In this document: one piece after another, positions 28,444 through 38,233 of the stretch
Position numbering within the stretch: position 1 is the first letter of the stretch
Layout of the letters: the number at the start of each line of letters is the position of its first letter
Translations under genes and position numbers: made by a program
Notes under the pieces: model-generated
The model's database searches: none
The model's input: only the letters and a program-made list of their open reading frames with translations
Told to the model about the DNA's origin: nothing
Assembly (NCBI RefSeq): GCF_000164695.2
Contig: NC_014643.1
Coordinates: 248,001 to 312,000, forward strand
Direction of reading: 5' to 3'
Origin: Rothia dentocariosa ATCC 17931
GTDB lineage: Bacteria; Actinomycetota; Actinomycetes; Actinomycetales; Micrococcaceae
DNA length: 64,000 bases

Positions 28444-29229
28444 ATGAGTTTTGCAATGACGCGCGACGAGTTTGCCGCTTATCTTGATTCTGCCCGCATC
28501 ACGGGCGATGTTGCTACACCGCGCGAGAATAACCTTTCGCATATTCAAGGGTTTCTCGATCACAATGAGCACCTCGAGTTCGGAGTTACATGGTCGAAGG
28601 ATTGGACCTATGACGAAGTTTTTGAGGTCATGGTACGCCGTGTTGGACTGAACCCCGACCGCTCGCATGTTCAGGGGCAAGATACGATTGGTGCCGCCCA
28701 GTGCATTGATGCTCTCGAAGAGTATGCCCGTATTTTTGGCGATGCGGTACGCGCCCGCCAAAAGATCCTGTTCGCCACCGGCCATCCCGCCGGGCTTTTC
28801 CCCATTTATGCTGAGCTGGCGCGCGTCGCCGAACGCGCCGGGGCCACGGTGCTGCGTATTGAGCAGGGTGAGCGGTTTTTGGACGGCGATATTCGCCAGA
28901 TCATGGGTGTGGTGATGTTTGAGCAGTACGGGAATCTGCAGCATACGCATTTCCCGGGGCCGATGCGCATCGCCCTCGCCCAGCTTCGTGAGCGCGGCGA
29001 GCTGCCCGATCTTGTGGTTTCCGATCACGGGATGGCGGGGTATGCGGCATCGCAGCAGAAGCTGCTGACGCTCGGTATTGCCGACTGTAACGACCCGGGA
29101 TTGTTTATTGCCGCAGAGCAGGGTGATTTACCGGTGTGTGTTCCGATGGATGATAATGTTCCGCCGAATCGTTACGAACCGCTGATTGATTTTTTGGTGA
29201 ATCACGCCTCATTGAAACAATTTCGGTAA
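28444..29229 (+). CDS. Conserved actinobacterial protein, putative phosphatase next to mshA
   Basis: A 261-residue soluble protein. Related actinobacterial proteins are, as I recall, annotated only as phosphatase; I cannot verify the family. Conserved-looking features are NNLSHIQGFLDHN, a GVTWSKDWTYDEVFEVMV stretch, FATGHPAGLFPIYAEL, the DHGMAGYAA loop and DDNVPPNRYEPL near the C-terminus. Asp/His-rich loops suggest a metal-dependent phosphoester enzyme. TACACT (28432-28437) ends six bases before the ATG, so it has its own leaderless promoter 92 bases after mshA on the same strand. The position suggests GlcNAc-inositol-phosphate as a substrate; this is inference. Confidence 0.65.
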   Translation: MSFAMTRDEFAAYLDSARITGDVATPRENNLSHIQGFLDHNEHLEFGVTWSKDWTYDEVFEVMVRRVGLNPDRSHVQGQDTIGAAQCIDALEEYARIFGDAVRARQKILFATGHPAGLFPIYAELARVAERAGATVLRIEQGERFLDGDIRQIMGVVMFEQYGNLQHTHFPGPMRIALAQLRERGELPDLVVSDHGMAGYAASQQKLLTLGIADCNDPGLFIAAEQGDLPVCVPMDDNVPPNRYEPLIDFLVNHASLKQFR

Positions 29230-29481
29230 AACTTTTAGGCTATGGTTTTTTATTCTTTCAAGGTATTTTATTAGTTTACGGGCATTAAAACTCTCTGACT
29301 AGTATATTTATTAAAGCTATTTACAATAGTAAACATCCACATTAACCTTTAATAATCGTGTCTTCAACACCTTTATGGCACATTAAGGTGATTGAATTCA
29401 CTCTTTATCCTTGAAGTTTAGACAACCATTCAGAAGGACTAAACTCCTGGTTTAACCGTAAAATATAAGGACTGAGTAGTT

Positions 29482-31018
29482 TTGAAGAACTATCGTGAGA
29501 ATCAGCTAAAGGCCAGGTTTCTCTTCCGGACCGCCTCGGGACCTCAAAGCTGGTTCTTGTTCTCTCTACTTCTCGCTCACACACATCATTCATCTGTATT
29601 CCGATTGACCACCGGGCTGCGGGTCTCAAACTCGAGCATTCCGCGCATACACCGATATGCGCGCTCACCACGACCGGGGAAGATAACTTCATTGAAAGCA
29701 AAAGAAAGACTCAAAAAAGTTTGGGGCACCACATATGTCGCCAAACGTGAGTGGCATCCACAGGTTTTGAAATCTCTTTACCTGGGCGACTTGATTGCCA
29801 TTGCCATCTCTATTTTTGCTGCGCACTTTATTCGCTTCGGCTTCGTAAACGCGGATTTACCGCCTGTGAATGTCTGGCCGCTTAACCTGCTCGATCCTTC
29901 CGTCGCACCCATCGACTATATCTTCCTCGATATCGGAATGATCATAATCTGGTGGCTGACTCTGCAAGTCAACGGCTCACGAAATATTCGCGTTCTAGGA
30001 ATGGGAACCGACGAATACCGTATGGTCACACGCGGCAGCACTTACTTTTTCTGCACACTCGTGATAGTGGCGTTCTTTCTCAAAATCGACCTGACCCGCA
30101 TGTACCTGCTCATCGCCTACCCGTTGGGTTTAGGACTCATCATGATAGAGCGCTGGCTACTGCGCCAAAGACTAGTACAGAAACGTTTGCAAGGGTATTC
30201 GCTAACCCGCGTCATGATTATTTCCGACGTTCCCACCGGTAAACATCTGTATAAGAGCCTCTCCGGCGCCGTCGCATCGGGGCTTTCACCAGCTGCGTTT
30301 TACCTGCCGGGAATCTACGCCGGTACCACGATTGCAGACGTCGATCTGCCCATTCTGGGTTACTCCACGAACCCTGACGATATTATGCAGGCCGTGCAGG
30401 AAAACAATATTCAGATGGTCGCCATCTCGAACGGGCATCAGCTGACCCCGGAACAGATGCGGATGCTCGGCTGGCGTCTCGCGGATGCGCACATCGCCCT
30501 GATTATGGCTCCCGCAACCACCGATATTGCAGGGCCTCGCATGCATATTCAGCCGCTCAACGGGCTACCGCTCGTGCACGTTTCTACTCCGCATATTACG
30601 GGTATCGCTGCACCGGCGAATCGTGCTCAAATCGCTCATGGAACAGAACGAAGGCAACGGGGTGCTCTTTAAGATGGTGAATGACCCACGCATCACCCCA
30701 ATCGGCCGGTTTATTCGCAAGTTCTCCATTGATGAGCTACCGCAGCTCTGGAATGTTTTTATTGGCGACATGTCCCTGGTGGGCCCTCGGCCCCCGCTGG
30801 CGGAAGAGGTAGACCTATATGAGGATATTATGTACCGCCGCCTGCTCGTCAAACCCGGGATTACCGGGCTCTGGCAGGTCTCTGGCAGAAGCGATCTCTC
30901 CTGGGATGAATCGGTACGTCTTGACCTGTACTACGTCGAAAACTGGTCTATGACAACCGACTTTATTATCCTGCTGCGCACGGTACGAGCAGTCTTCGCC
31001 AAGGAAGGCGCCTACTAA
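29482..31018 (+). pseudogene. Undecaprenyl-phosphate sugar transferase (polyprenyl glycosylphosphotransferase), internally deleted
   Basis: The first frame (to about 30620) encodes several transmembrane helices and the CoA-binding-like middle domain of WbaP/EpsE-type initiating sugar transferases, up to the LPLVHVSTPHITGI segment. The second frame resumes with LMEQNEGNGVLFKMVNDPR and runs through the conserved RKFSIDELPQLWNVF, MSLVGPRPPL and KPGITGLWQVSGRS motifs to 31018. Roughly 65-75 residues normally between them, including the membrane helix and the KFRSM-type motif, are absent and the frame changes at about 30615-30630. This is a real deletion, not a single-base error. The likely start is TTG 29692 or ATG 29482. 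Confidence 0.87.
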
Positions 31019-31062
31019 TTTTCGTGCCCGACTATGCCAAGGTCGGTATAGTCCAATACAGC

Positions 31063-31093
31063 GGTGGGGCGTGACATCATGTCACGCCCCACC
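31063..31093. terminator. Bidirectional terminator between the sugar-transferase remnant and nnr
   Basis: GGTGGGGCGTGACAT (31063-31077) and ATGTCACGCCCCACC (31079-31093) form a perfect palindrome between two convergent genes. Confidence 0.75.
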
Positions 31094-31116
31094 ATACTAT
31101 GTGTCTCGTTCAGGTT

Positions 31117-32718
31117 TTAATCGTCGAGAACGGCTTTCTCATCAAGAAGTCCCGCAATCGCCTGCGGTAAATACGCGGCCACTCGGCTGGGAGGAACCGG
31201 CCCTTTGCGTCCCTCCAACGATGCCAGCGCCGCACGATTATGCAGGTAAACCGCCAGTGCCGCAAGACTTGCATACGTGCATCCCTCGACCTGCTCATGA
31301 TGTTCCTGCGCAGCCGCCATATATTGTGCCAAGAGAGCACCCAGAATACCGGTGAGGGTATCGCCGCTTCCGGCGGTAGCAAGCCACCCGGTAGCCCCGT
31401 GCACGCTATAGGTGGCACCCACGGGGGCGGCGATAAGCGTCGTCGAGCCCTTAAGCATCACGGTTGCACCGCTGAGCTCGCATGCGGCACGAACCCACCG
31501 GAACGGCTCGGCGTTAATATCTTCCCGGCTGGGCACGAGAGCACCGTCGAGCATTTCTTCCCAACGCTGCGGCGAATGCTCATGAATGCGCCGCAGAAAA
31601 CGTTCCAATTCTCCCGCATGCGGAGTCAGAATTTTATGTTCGCCTAGGCTGTGACCCGCCATTAAATAATCTGCGGCAAGGTCTACTGCACCAGCATCCA
31701 GAATTGCAGGTTCAGGGGCATTGAGCAGGTACCTGTTATGGTCCAGGGTTTCGGGACCGGTACCGCTGCCGCCAGCCCAGGCGTGCACATGCTCATGGGC
31801 GGGAGGCCCTGTAAAACACACCGTTTCCGGGTTTTGCCCAAGCATGAGAGTGCGCAGGGTATCGTCTTTCCCATTGAAACGCACCATCCCCACCCCGGTA
31901 TTGAGGGCAGCACGCACACTCATCAGGGCAGCACCGGGATAATCGCGACTTCCCGTGAGCATACCAAGCACACCGCGATTGTACTTATGTGAGAATACCG
32001 AAGGCTTTTCGAGCAGATCCCGATAGTCCTCACGTTCCATAACGCGCAGCATCGGCTTATACCCCTTGAGAGCTTCGGGAACCCCTAAATCGTAGAGTTT
32101 AATAGTTCCGCAGTGCTCCGCAATATGGGTTCCTGCCGGTAGCTTACGCCCAATAAACGTGACCGTTCGCGCAGCCGCGAGTGAGGGTTCGTGCAGGGTG
32201 CCGCGTTCACTATCGAGCCCGGTCGGGGCATCACAGGCGAGCACTGGGGGTAATTTACCGTCTATCTGCACGGCACGGAGTTTAGCCAGGTACTCCCCCG
32301 CTTCCCCACGTGCTGCTCCCTTCGCGCCGGTTCCCAAAATACCGTCAATAATCAGGGAGTAGGAGGCAATATCGCGCAGACTTTGGGCGGTGTCAAGCAC
32401 GCGGGTTCCTTCACCGCTTTCGCGGGCGAGCAGCTCCAGGTTATTACCGGTTGGGTCGAAGAGAACGGCCTCAATGCGGTACCCCTGCTGATGCAGCCGG
32501 GTGCCTGCATACACTGTATCCGCACCGTTATTCCCCGGCCCAACCAATAAGAGGATGCGCGTGTACTGGCTGTGCTGCCCCGCATCAGCGAGCATATCGT
32601 GAGCTTCGGCGGCGAGCGCATCCGCCGCGCGCTGCATCAAATACCCGTCGTAGTCCGGTGCCTCAAGGTAAGGACGTTCAGCGTTGCGAATTTGTGTACC
32701 CGTGTAGACGAGCTTCAT
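31117..32718 (-). CDS. nnr: Bifunctional NAD(P)H-hydrate epimerase / ADP-dependent NAD(P)H-hydrate dehydratase
   Basis: Repairs hydrated NAD(P)H. In the 533 residues the N-terminal YjeF_N epimerase domain (about 1-215) has LVGPGNNGADTVYAGTRLH and DAPTGLDSERG. The C-terminal ribokinase-like dehydratase domain (about 240-525) has LTPHAGELERFL and the catalytic GSGDTLTGILGALLAQ. It is full length. AGGAGGAG precedes the ATG. It lies 40 bases downstream of acpS and probably shares its transcript. Confidence 0.94.
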   Translation of the reverse strand: MKLVYTGTQIRNAERPYLEAPDYDGYLMQRAADALAAEAHDMLADAGQHSQYTRILLLVGPGNNGADTVYAGTRLHQQGYRIEAVLFDPTGNNLELLARESGEGTRVLDTAQSLRDIASYSLIIDGILGTGAKGAARGEAGEYLAKLRAVQIDGKLPPVLACDAPTGLDSERGTLHEPSLAAARTVTFIGRKLPAGTHIAEHCGTIKLYDLGVPEALKGYKPMLRVMEREDYRDLLEKPSVFSHKYNRGVLGMLTGSRDYPGAALMSVRAALNTGVGMVRFNGKDDTLRTLMLGQNPETVCFTGPPAHEHVHAWAGGSGTGPETLDHNRYLLNAPEPAILDAGAVDLAADYLMAGHSLGEHKILTPHAGELERFLRRIHEHSPQRWEEMLDGALVPSREDINAEPFRWVRAACELSGATVMLKGSTTLIAAPVGATYSVHGATGWLATAGSGDTLTGILGALLAQYMAAAQEHHEQVEGCTYASLAALAVYLHNRAALASLEGRKGPVPPSRVAAYLPQAIAGLLDEKAVLDD

Positions 32719-32758
32719 AACTCCTCCTGATCAAATGCTCGCGTCGATGCGGCAGGGG

Positions 32759-33193
32759 CTAGTCGGTGGGGTCTTCGGCGAGAACCGTCATACTGTAGCT
32801 TTCAGGATCGAACCTTTTCAGATGGGCAAGCTCTGTAGCGCTCAGATATTCCGCCGTGGCGATGGCAACGGCTACGGGTTCATCATGGGTTAGGCTCAGG
32901 TGCAGACGATTGATGCCGAGGGTACGGGCACGTTCGGCGATCGTTCCCGTAAGAATCAGGTATGGCTGCCCACTCTCGCTGCTGGCGACTTCGCAATCTT
33001 GCCAGTTGAGCCCATCGGGTGCCCCTAAGACTTTGGCGACCGCTTCTTTGGCGGCAAAACGTACGGCTTGAGAACGGATATTACGAGTGCGCTCATTCGG
33101 TGTGAATACCCTGCGCACAAAAGCGGGTGTTTCGGTGACGATTCGTTCAAAGCGCTCAATGTTGACGGTATCTACGCCGATTCCGATAATCAT
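32759..33193 (-). CDS. acpS: Holo-[acyl-carrier-protein] synthase
   Basis: Moves 4'-phosphopantetheine from CoA onto acyl carrier protein. In the 144 residues the N-terminal IIGIGVDTVNIERF holds the Mg-binding Asp, and RFAAKEAVAKVLGAPDGLNW is the second hallmark motif, followed by LHLSLTHDEPVAVAIA. The C-terminal roughly 25 residues extend past the usual end. It lies between nnr and glmS. AGGAAAGG precedes the ATG. Confidence 0.94.
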   Translation of the reverse strand: MIIGIGVDTVNIERFERIVTETPAFVRRVFTPNERTRNIRSQAVRFAAKEAVAKVLGAPDGLNWQDCEVASSESGQPYLILTGTIAERARTLGINRLHLSLTHDEPVAVAIATAEYLSATELAHLKRFDPESYSMTVLAEDPTD

Positions 33194-33327
33194 TTTTCGC
33201 CTTTCCTGCCAAAATGCGAGTTTTGTTTTAAGTTTAGCGAGGTTGGTACAGGGAAGACAGCACAGCGAACAATGTTAACGCATCATGAAACTTCCTCGGT
33301 CTCGCACTGTGGTGCGGGTTAACGAGG

Positions 33328-33371
33328 CGTGGGCGGTGCCGTCCCCTGAAGGGTAACGACACCGCCCACGC
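33328..33371 (-). terminator. Terminator hairpin after glmS
   Basis: CGTGGGCGGTGCCGT (33328-33342) and ACGACACCGCCCACG (33356-33370) form a stem with one mismatch 23 bases past the glmS stop. Confidence 0.7.
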
Positions 33372-33393
33372 GAACGCATATGCGGGATGAGGA

Positions 33394-35277
33394 TTACTCC
33401 ACGGTCACCGACTTGGCGAGGTTACGAGGCTGGTCAACGTCCAGTCCTTTCGCCTCAGCAAGTGCACACGCGAAAATCTGCAGCGGCACGGTGGCAAGCA
33501 AAGGCTGCAGCAGAGAAGGCGCGGCAGGAACGGTGATCAGACGATCCGCATACTCCTTGACAGCCTCATCGCCCTCTTCGGCAATGACGATGGTGAAGGC
33601 GCCGCGAGCGCGCACCTCCTGAATATTGGAAACAACCTTGCCGTGCAGGGATTCACGCCCGTGTGCGGAGGGCACAATGATGATAACGGGCTGGCCCTCT
33701 TCGATCAGGGCGATAGGACCGTGTTTCAGCTCGCCAGCGGCAAAACCTTCGGCGTGGATGTAGCTGATCTCTTTGAGTTTAAGCGCGCCTTCAAGGGCAA
33801 CAGGGAACCCAACGTGGCGCCCTAGGAAGATCACCGAAGAGGTATCTTTCATCTCGGCGCCAAGTTCTTTCACGAGGGTATCGTTGTCGATAACCTTCTG
33901 GATCTTGGCGGGCATTTTCTGCAGCTCACCGAGGATGGCAGAGATTTCATCCTTGTACTTGTTGCCGCGAAGCTGCGCAAGATACAGACCCAGCAGATAT
34001 GCTGCAGTAATCTGCGCCAGAAACGCCTTGGTCGATGCGACCGCAATCTCGGGTCCAGCATGGGTGTACAGCGCCGCGTCGGATTCACGCGGCAGGGTTG
34101 AACCGTGGGTGTTGCAGATGGATATGACCTTAGCGCCCTGCTCGCGGGCGTGACGCACCGCCATGAGGGTATCCATGGTTTCGCCGGACTGCGAGAGAGC
34201 CACAATCAGGGTCTTCTCGTTCACGATTGGGTCGCGGTATCGGAACTCATGGGCAAGCTCGACTTCGGTGGGGATACGGCACCAGTGCTCGATAGCGTAG
34301 CGCGCAACCTGACCCGCGTACGCTGCGGTACCGCAGGCCACCACGATGATCTTATCGATCGAGCGCAGCACGGAATCATCAATATTAAGCTCGTCCAGAA
34401 CGAGGTTACCTTTTTCATCCATGCGTCCCATGAGGGTCTGCTCAACGGCGGTGGGCTGCTCGTGGATTTCCTTCTCCATGAACGAGTTGTAGCCGCCCTT
34501 TTCCGCCGCTGCGGCATCCCATTCGATGTGGAAGGGCTTGCCTTCGGCGGGGTTGCCCGCAAAATCAATAATGGAATAGTCAGTACCGGTGATGGTGACA
34601 ATCTGGTCCTGCCCCATCTCTACGGCTTCTTTGGTGTGGTCGATAAACGCCGAAACGTCAGATCCTAAGAAATTCTCGTTCTCTCCCAGTCCAATCACCA
34701 GAGGAGAGTTGCGGCGGGTTGCCACCACACGGTCGGGGTGGTCTGCGTGAACCGCAAGAATCGTGAAAGCACCTTCCATACGGTTTGATGCTTCACGCAC
34801 AGCCTCGGTCAGGTCTTTAGTACCCAGTTTGTTATAGATACTTGCGATAAGTGCCGCAGCTACCTCGGTATCGGTCTGAGACTGAAATTCCACCCCTTCG
34901 GCAAGCAGTTCGGCGCGTAGCTCGGCGAAGTTCTCAATAATACCGTTGTGCACAACCGCTAGACGACCGTGATCGACCACGTGCGGATGCGCGTTATTAT
35001 CGGTGGGGCCACCGTGGGTAGCCCAACGGGTATGGCCAATACCAATCTGTGATTCGGTGAGCGGCGCATCCTCGACCTCATGTTCTAGGTTGATAAGTTT
35101 GCCCGCCTTCTTGCGGAATTCGATGCCGTCAGGGCATACGAGCGCAACACCGGCCGAGTCATAGCCGCGGTACTCCTGGCGGCGCAGACCTTCAATGACC
35201 ACTTTGTATGCATCGTGGTCGAATTTATTACCGTCCGGAGCTGCGTCCAGACCTACATATCCTACAATTCCACACAT
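33394..35277 (-). CDS. glmS: Glutamine-fructose-6-phosphate aminotransferase
   Basis: Makes glucosamine-6-phosphate, the entry to UDP-GlcNAc for peptidoglycan and mycothiol. In the 627 residues nucleophile Cys2 is in MCGIVGYVG, and the glutaminase motifs RWATHGGPTDNNAHPH and VHNGIIENF follow. Two SIS domains (about 300-610) carry ALSQSGETMDTLMAV and ILGRHVGFP-type segments. The ending QPRNLAKSVTVE is canonical. TAAACT lies six bases before the ATG (35284-35289), so it is probably leaderless; no glmS ribozyme-like leader is possible. Confidence 0.97.
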   Translation of the reverse strand: MCGIVGYVGLDAAPDGNKFDHDAYKVVIEGLRRQEYRGYDSAGVALVCPDGIEFRKKAGKLINLEHEVEDAPLTESQIGIGHTRWATHGGPTDNNAHPHVVDHGRLAVVHNGIIENFAELRAELLAEGVEFQSQTDTEVAAALIASIYNKLGTKDLTEAVREASNRMEGAFTILAVHADHPDRVVATRRNSPLVIGLGENENFLGSDVSAFIDHTKEAVEMGQDQIVTITGTDYSIIDFAGNPAEGKPFHIEWDAAAAEKGGYNSFMEKEIHEQPTAVEQTLMGRMDEKGNLVLDELNIDDSVLRSIDKIIVVACGTAAYAGQVARYAIEHWCRIPTEVELAHEFRYRDPIVNEKTLIVALSQSGETMDTLMAVRHAREQGAKVISICNTHGSTLPRESDAALYTHAGPEIAVASTKAFLAQITAAYLLGLYLAQLRGNKYKDEISAILGELQKMPAKIQKVIDNDTLVKELGAEMKDTSSVIFLGRHVGFPVALEGALKLKEISYIHAEGFAAGELKHGPIALIEEGQPVIIIVPSAHGRESLHGKVVSNIQEVRARGAFTIVIAEEGDEAVKEYADRLITVPAAPSLLQPLLATVPLQIFACALAEAKGLDVDQPRNLAKSVTVE

Positions 35278-35462
35278 AGCTCAAGTTTATCTTATTCACG
35301 CCCCAGGGCAGCTAACCCGGCGCCCTTTACACCTGTGGGCAGAATAACCCCTAGTCAAAAGGCATTTCTTTCAAGGTATAGCCCCAGCCTTTGTGCATTC
35401 TTAACCTAAAGGATGCCACGTCTTGTTCGCATCTGACGCGCAAAATTCGTACACTTAGGGGA

Positions 35463-36419
35463 ATGAGCTCCTCAAATTTTTCTGCCGCCAGCTCGCGTTT
35501 TGTCGAGCTGGAGCGCTCACGATGGTCGCGGCTAGCGACCGAAATTTCGGTACCCCTCAGCGAAGAGGAACTCGATGCGCTCCGCGGCTTAGGAGAACCG
35601 GTAGACTTCGATGAGGTACGTCAGATCTATTTGCCGATCTCCCGACTTTTGAATCTGTACGTCAATGCGGCATCCTCACTCAACCACATGACGAATGACT
35701 TCCTTCAGGCATCCCACCGACGAGTTCCCTTTATTATCGGTGTAGCCGGGTCCGTAGCGGTCGGCAAATCGACGACGGCACGCCTGCTGCAGGCACTCCT
35801 GAGGCGCTGGCCCTCAACCCCGAAGGTTCAGCTCGTCACCACCGACGGTTTTCTGTACCCAAATGCTGAGTTACAACGCCGCGGCATTATGCACCGCAAA
35901 GGCTTTCCCGAATCATACGACAGGCGGGCACTGCTGCAATTTGTCTCCGATATAAAATCGGGGGTCCCTGTGGTCAGAGCCCCCAAATACTCGCATCTGT
36001 ACTATGACATTCTTCCCGATGAACAGATTGAGGTCACGACTCCTGATGTGCTGATTCTTGAGGGACTTAATGTACTCGCTCCTGCTGGCACTGAAGGCCC
36101 CGAAACCTCAGACCTGACGCTCAGTGACTTTTTTGATTTCTCCATCTACGTCGATGCAAATACCAAAGATATTCAGCGATGGTACGTTAACCGGTTCCTC
36201 ACCCTGCGCTCCTCCGCGTTTACGAACCCGGATTCTTACTTTAAGCGCTATGCTGAGTTAAGCGATGACCAAGCGATTGAGCTTGCCACCGGTATCTGGA
36301 AAACCGTCAACGAGCCTAACCTCGTACAGAACGTTCTTCCTACTCGCGCTCGCGCGCACCTGATCTTGCAGAAAGGTTCCGACCATAAGGTGGCGCAGGT
36401 TCTCTTGCGCAAAAATTAG
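35463..36419 (+). CDS. coaA: Pantothenate kinase, type I
   Basis: Phosphorylates pantothenate, the first step of CoA synthesis. From ATG 35463 it has 318 residues; TACACT (35450-35455) ends seven bases upstream, favouring this leaderless start over the frame from 35391. The Walker [13 protein letters not shown] lies at 93-104, followed by [27 protein letters not shown] and [11 protein letters not shown], all family hallmarks. It is divergent from glmS. Confidence 0.96.
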   Translation: MSSSNFSAASSRFVELERSRWSRLATEISVPLSEEELDALRGLGEPVDFDEVRQIYLPISRLLNLYVNAASSLNHMTNDFLQASHRRVPFIIGVAGSVAVGKSTTARLLQALLRRWPSTPKVQLVTTDGFLYPNAELQRRGIMHRKGFPESYDRRALLQFVSDIKSGVPVVRAPKYSHLYYDILPDEQIEVTTPDVLILEGLNVLAPAGTEGPETSDLTLSDFFDFSIYVDANTKDIQRWYVNRFLTLRSSAFTNPDSYFKRYAELSDDQAIELATGIWKTVNEPNLVQNVLPTRARAHLILQKGSDHKVAQVLLRKN

Positions 36420-36474
36420 CGCATTGCCGTTGACATATTCCAGAATAAAGACCAGTTTCCCAAGGAGGTTCCCG

Positions 36475-37455
36475 ATGGGTACATCAGTTTTTTCACGCCG
36501 AGCGCTGCTGACTGCAGCATCTGGGTCTTGGGTCTTGTCTGCATGCGGCTCTCAGGAACCTCAGACTAGCGGGAATACATCAGCTACTGCTTCCACTACA
36601 CCAAGCGCGACAGGCACGACTTCTCCGGCAAGTGTGTCATCTTCACCTACCGCCACCCCGAAGGTTACGAAGAGTTCCACCCCATCGAACCCTACGATAA
36701 AACCTAGTGCGTCCCCGACGGCAAACGAGAAAACCCCAGAGACGAAACCGTCTGAAAAAGCTAACCCAGAGGCCACGGTCTCAGAGTCTTCACATCCCAA
36801 AGACCAGAAGTCGCAACCAGAAGGCGGCACTACAGAAGAACCTTCCGCGCCCGAGAGCAAAAAACCTGCTGAGCACACATCGGTCGAGTCGCATCCGGAA
36901 TCGTTACGGTGCATCGTCAATAAAACTCGCCCATTCTCACCGCAAGATTGGGCCCCGCAGGATTTGGTGCCGTTTTATGGACAGCAGTTACGTGCTGAGG
37001 CGGCTGCGGCGGCACAGTCCATGATGGATGCGGCAGCACGGGATGGGGTAACCCTCACGGTCAGCAGTGCTTATCGTTCCTTCGCGGCGCAGAAACAGAC
37101 CTACCAGCATTGGGTTCAGGTTAATGGGCAGAAGACCGCAGATACACTTTCTGCACGGCCCGGATATTCGGAACATCAGACCGGACTGGCTATCGATTTC
37201 GGTTCCCCCGAAGGATGCCTGCTGCAAGAATGCTATCAAGATACTCGTGCGGGTCAATGGTTGGCGAAAAACGCCCCCGACTTCGGGTTTATCCTGCGTT
37301 TCCCAAAGAACCAGCAGCATGTGACGGGCTATATCTTTGAACCCTGGCATTACCGTTATTTAGGTGTTGGTCTGACTCAGGAGTATTCGGCGTCCGGCGC
37401 AAAGACTCTGGAAGAGTTTTTTGGCACCGGTGCGGCACCAGATTATCTTGGGTAG
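36475..37455 (+). CDS. VanY/DacB-type D-alanyl-D-alanine carboxypeptidase lipoprotein
   Basis: Trims the terminal D-Ala of peptidoglycan stems. From ATG 36475 (AAGGAGG six bases upstream) it has 326 residues. A signal peptide with twin Arg (SRRALLTAAS) ends at the lipobox LSAC (Cys about 24). Residues 25-145 form a Ser/Thr/Pro/Lys-rich wall-spanning linker. The VanY zinc-peptidase domain (about 160-320) has SSAYRSFAAQ, the metal-binding SEHQTGLAIDFG and the EPWHYRYLG motif. Tat export is possible but the twin Arg motif is weak. Confidence 0.9.
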   Translation: MGTSVFSRRALLTAASGSWVLSACGSQEPQTSGNTSATASTTPSATGTTSPASVSSSPTATPKVTKSSTPSNPTIKPSASPTANEKTPETKPSEKANPEATVSESSHPKDQKSQPEGGTTEEPSAPESKKPAEHTSVESHPESLRCIVNKTRPFSPQDWAPQDLVPFYGQQLRAEAAAAAQSMMDAAARDGVTLTVSSAYRSFAAQKQTYQHWVQVNGQKTADTLSARPGYSEHQTGLAIDFGSPEGCLLQECYQDTRAGQWLAKNAPDFGFILRFPKNQQHVTGYIFEPWHYRYLGVGLTQEYSASGAKTLEEFFGTGAAPDYLG

Positions 37456-37657
37456 ACTCAGCTACCTCTCATAGGTTTATCAACAGCTTACACCCCTAAC
37501 TAGTCTTTAGACGGGGTTCTAACCCACAGAAACAAATATCTAAAATCAACCTTTACAGATTGATATATGATGCACTAGTGAAGAAAATCACTTTATTTGG
37601 AGCGGTTTTTGTTGGTTTTTCCTGAAAATTTGCTGGGAAACACGATACCCTAGGTAC

Positions 37658-38026
37658 ATGCTTAAAGGTTTTAAAGATTTCTTGATTCGTGGCAACGTTA
37701 TCGACCTTGCAGTCGGTATTATCATGGGTACTGCGTTCACCGCAGTTGTGACTGCGCTGGTTCAGTCGGTGCTCATGCCCGCAATTTCCATGCTCGTCCA
37801 GTCTCCGAACTTTGATTCTTTCCTCGTCATCGGTCAGATTAAGATCGGTGTCTTCCTGACCGCTGTCGTAAACTTCCTGCTCATTGCGGCTGCTGTGTAC
37901 TTCGCTGTGGTTCTTCCGGTTCAGAAGCTCAATGAAAGGGCTACCCGCAACAAGGGTGAAGAAGAGGAAGAAGAAACCGAGCTTACCCTTCTCAAGGAAA
38001 TCCGCGATTCCCTCGCTAAGAAGTAA
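37658..38026 (+). CDS. mscL: Large-conductance mechanosensitive channel
   Basis: A pentameric membrane valve opened by osmotic downshock. The 122 residues show the MscL N-terminus FKDFLIRGNVIDLAVGIIMGTAFTA, first transmembrane helix at about 15-42, second at about 63-88 and an acidic C-terminal helix (EEEEETELTLLKEIRD). TACCCT (37646-37651) lies exactly six bases before the ATG, indicating a leaderless mRNA. Confidence 0.95.
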   Translation: MLKGFKDFLIRGNVIDLAVGIIMGTAFTAVVTALVQSVLMPAISMLVQSPNFDSFLVIGQIKIGVFLTAVVNFLLIAAAVYFAVVLPVQKLNERATRNKGEEEEEETELTLLKEIRDSLAKK

Positions 38027-38070
38027 TCTACGGATCACTCCGATTCAAACATACTAGTCATTCAACAAAA

Positions 38071-38114
38071 GCCGTGGGGCGCATCCGAATTTGGATGCGC
38101 CCCACGGTATTTTT
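38071..38114 (+). terminator. Rho-independent terminator after mscL
   Basis: CCGTGGGGCGCATCC (38072-38086) pairs perfectly with GGATGCGCCCCACGG (38093-38107), followed by a T-run at 38110-38114. Confidence 0.85.
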
Positions 38115-38163
38115 CAGCTCGAATAAATCTGCCGATATGAGCTAAACCTGCGCTATAAACAAA

Positions 38164-38209
38164 ATGCGTATCGTCGGCGAAATATTTCTATTTCGCCGAC
38201 GATACGCAT
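38164..38209 (-). terminator. Perfect 21-bp inverted repeat, terminator of glmM
   Basis: 38164-38184 and 38189-38209 are exact complements around a four-base TTTC loop. The element lies 24 bases past the glmM stop and is followed on the minus strand by ATTTTGTTT. With the preceding hairpin it separates convergent mscL and glmM. Confidence 0.75.
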
Positions 38210-38233
38210 CAATTTTCTAGAAAGCTTGTAAGA

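Noticed and set aside
35220..35300. glmS ribozyme or riboswitch upstream of glmS
   Set aside because: A -10-like box lies six bases from the start codon, leaving no leader to hold one.
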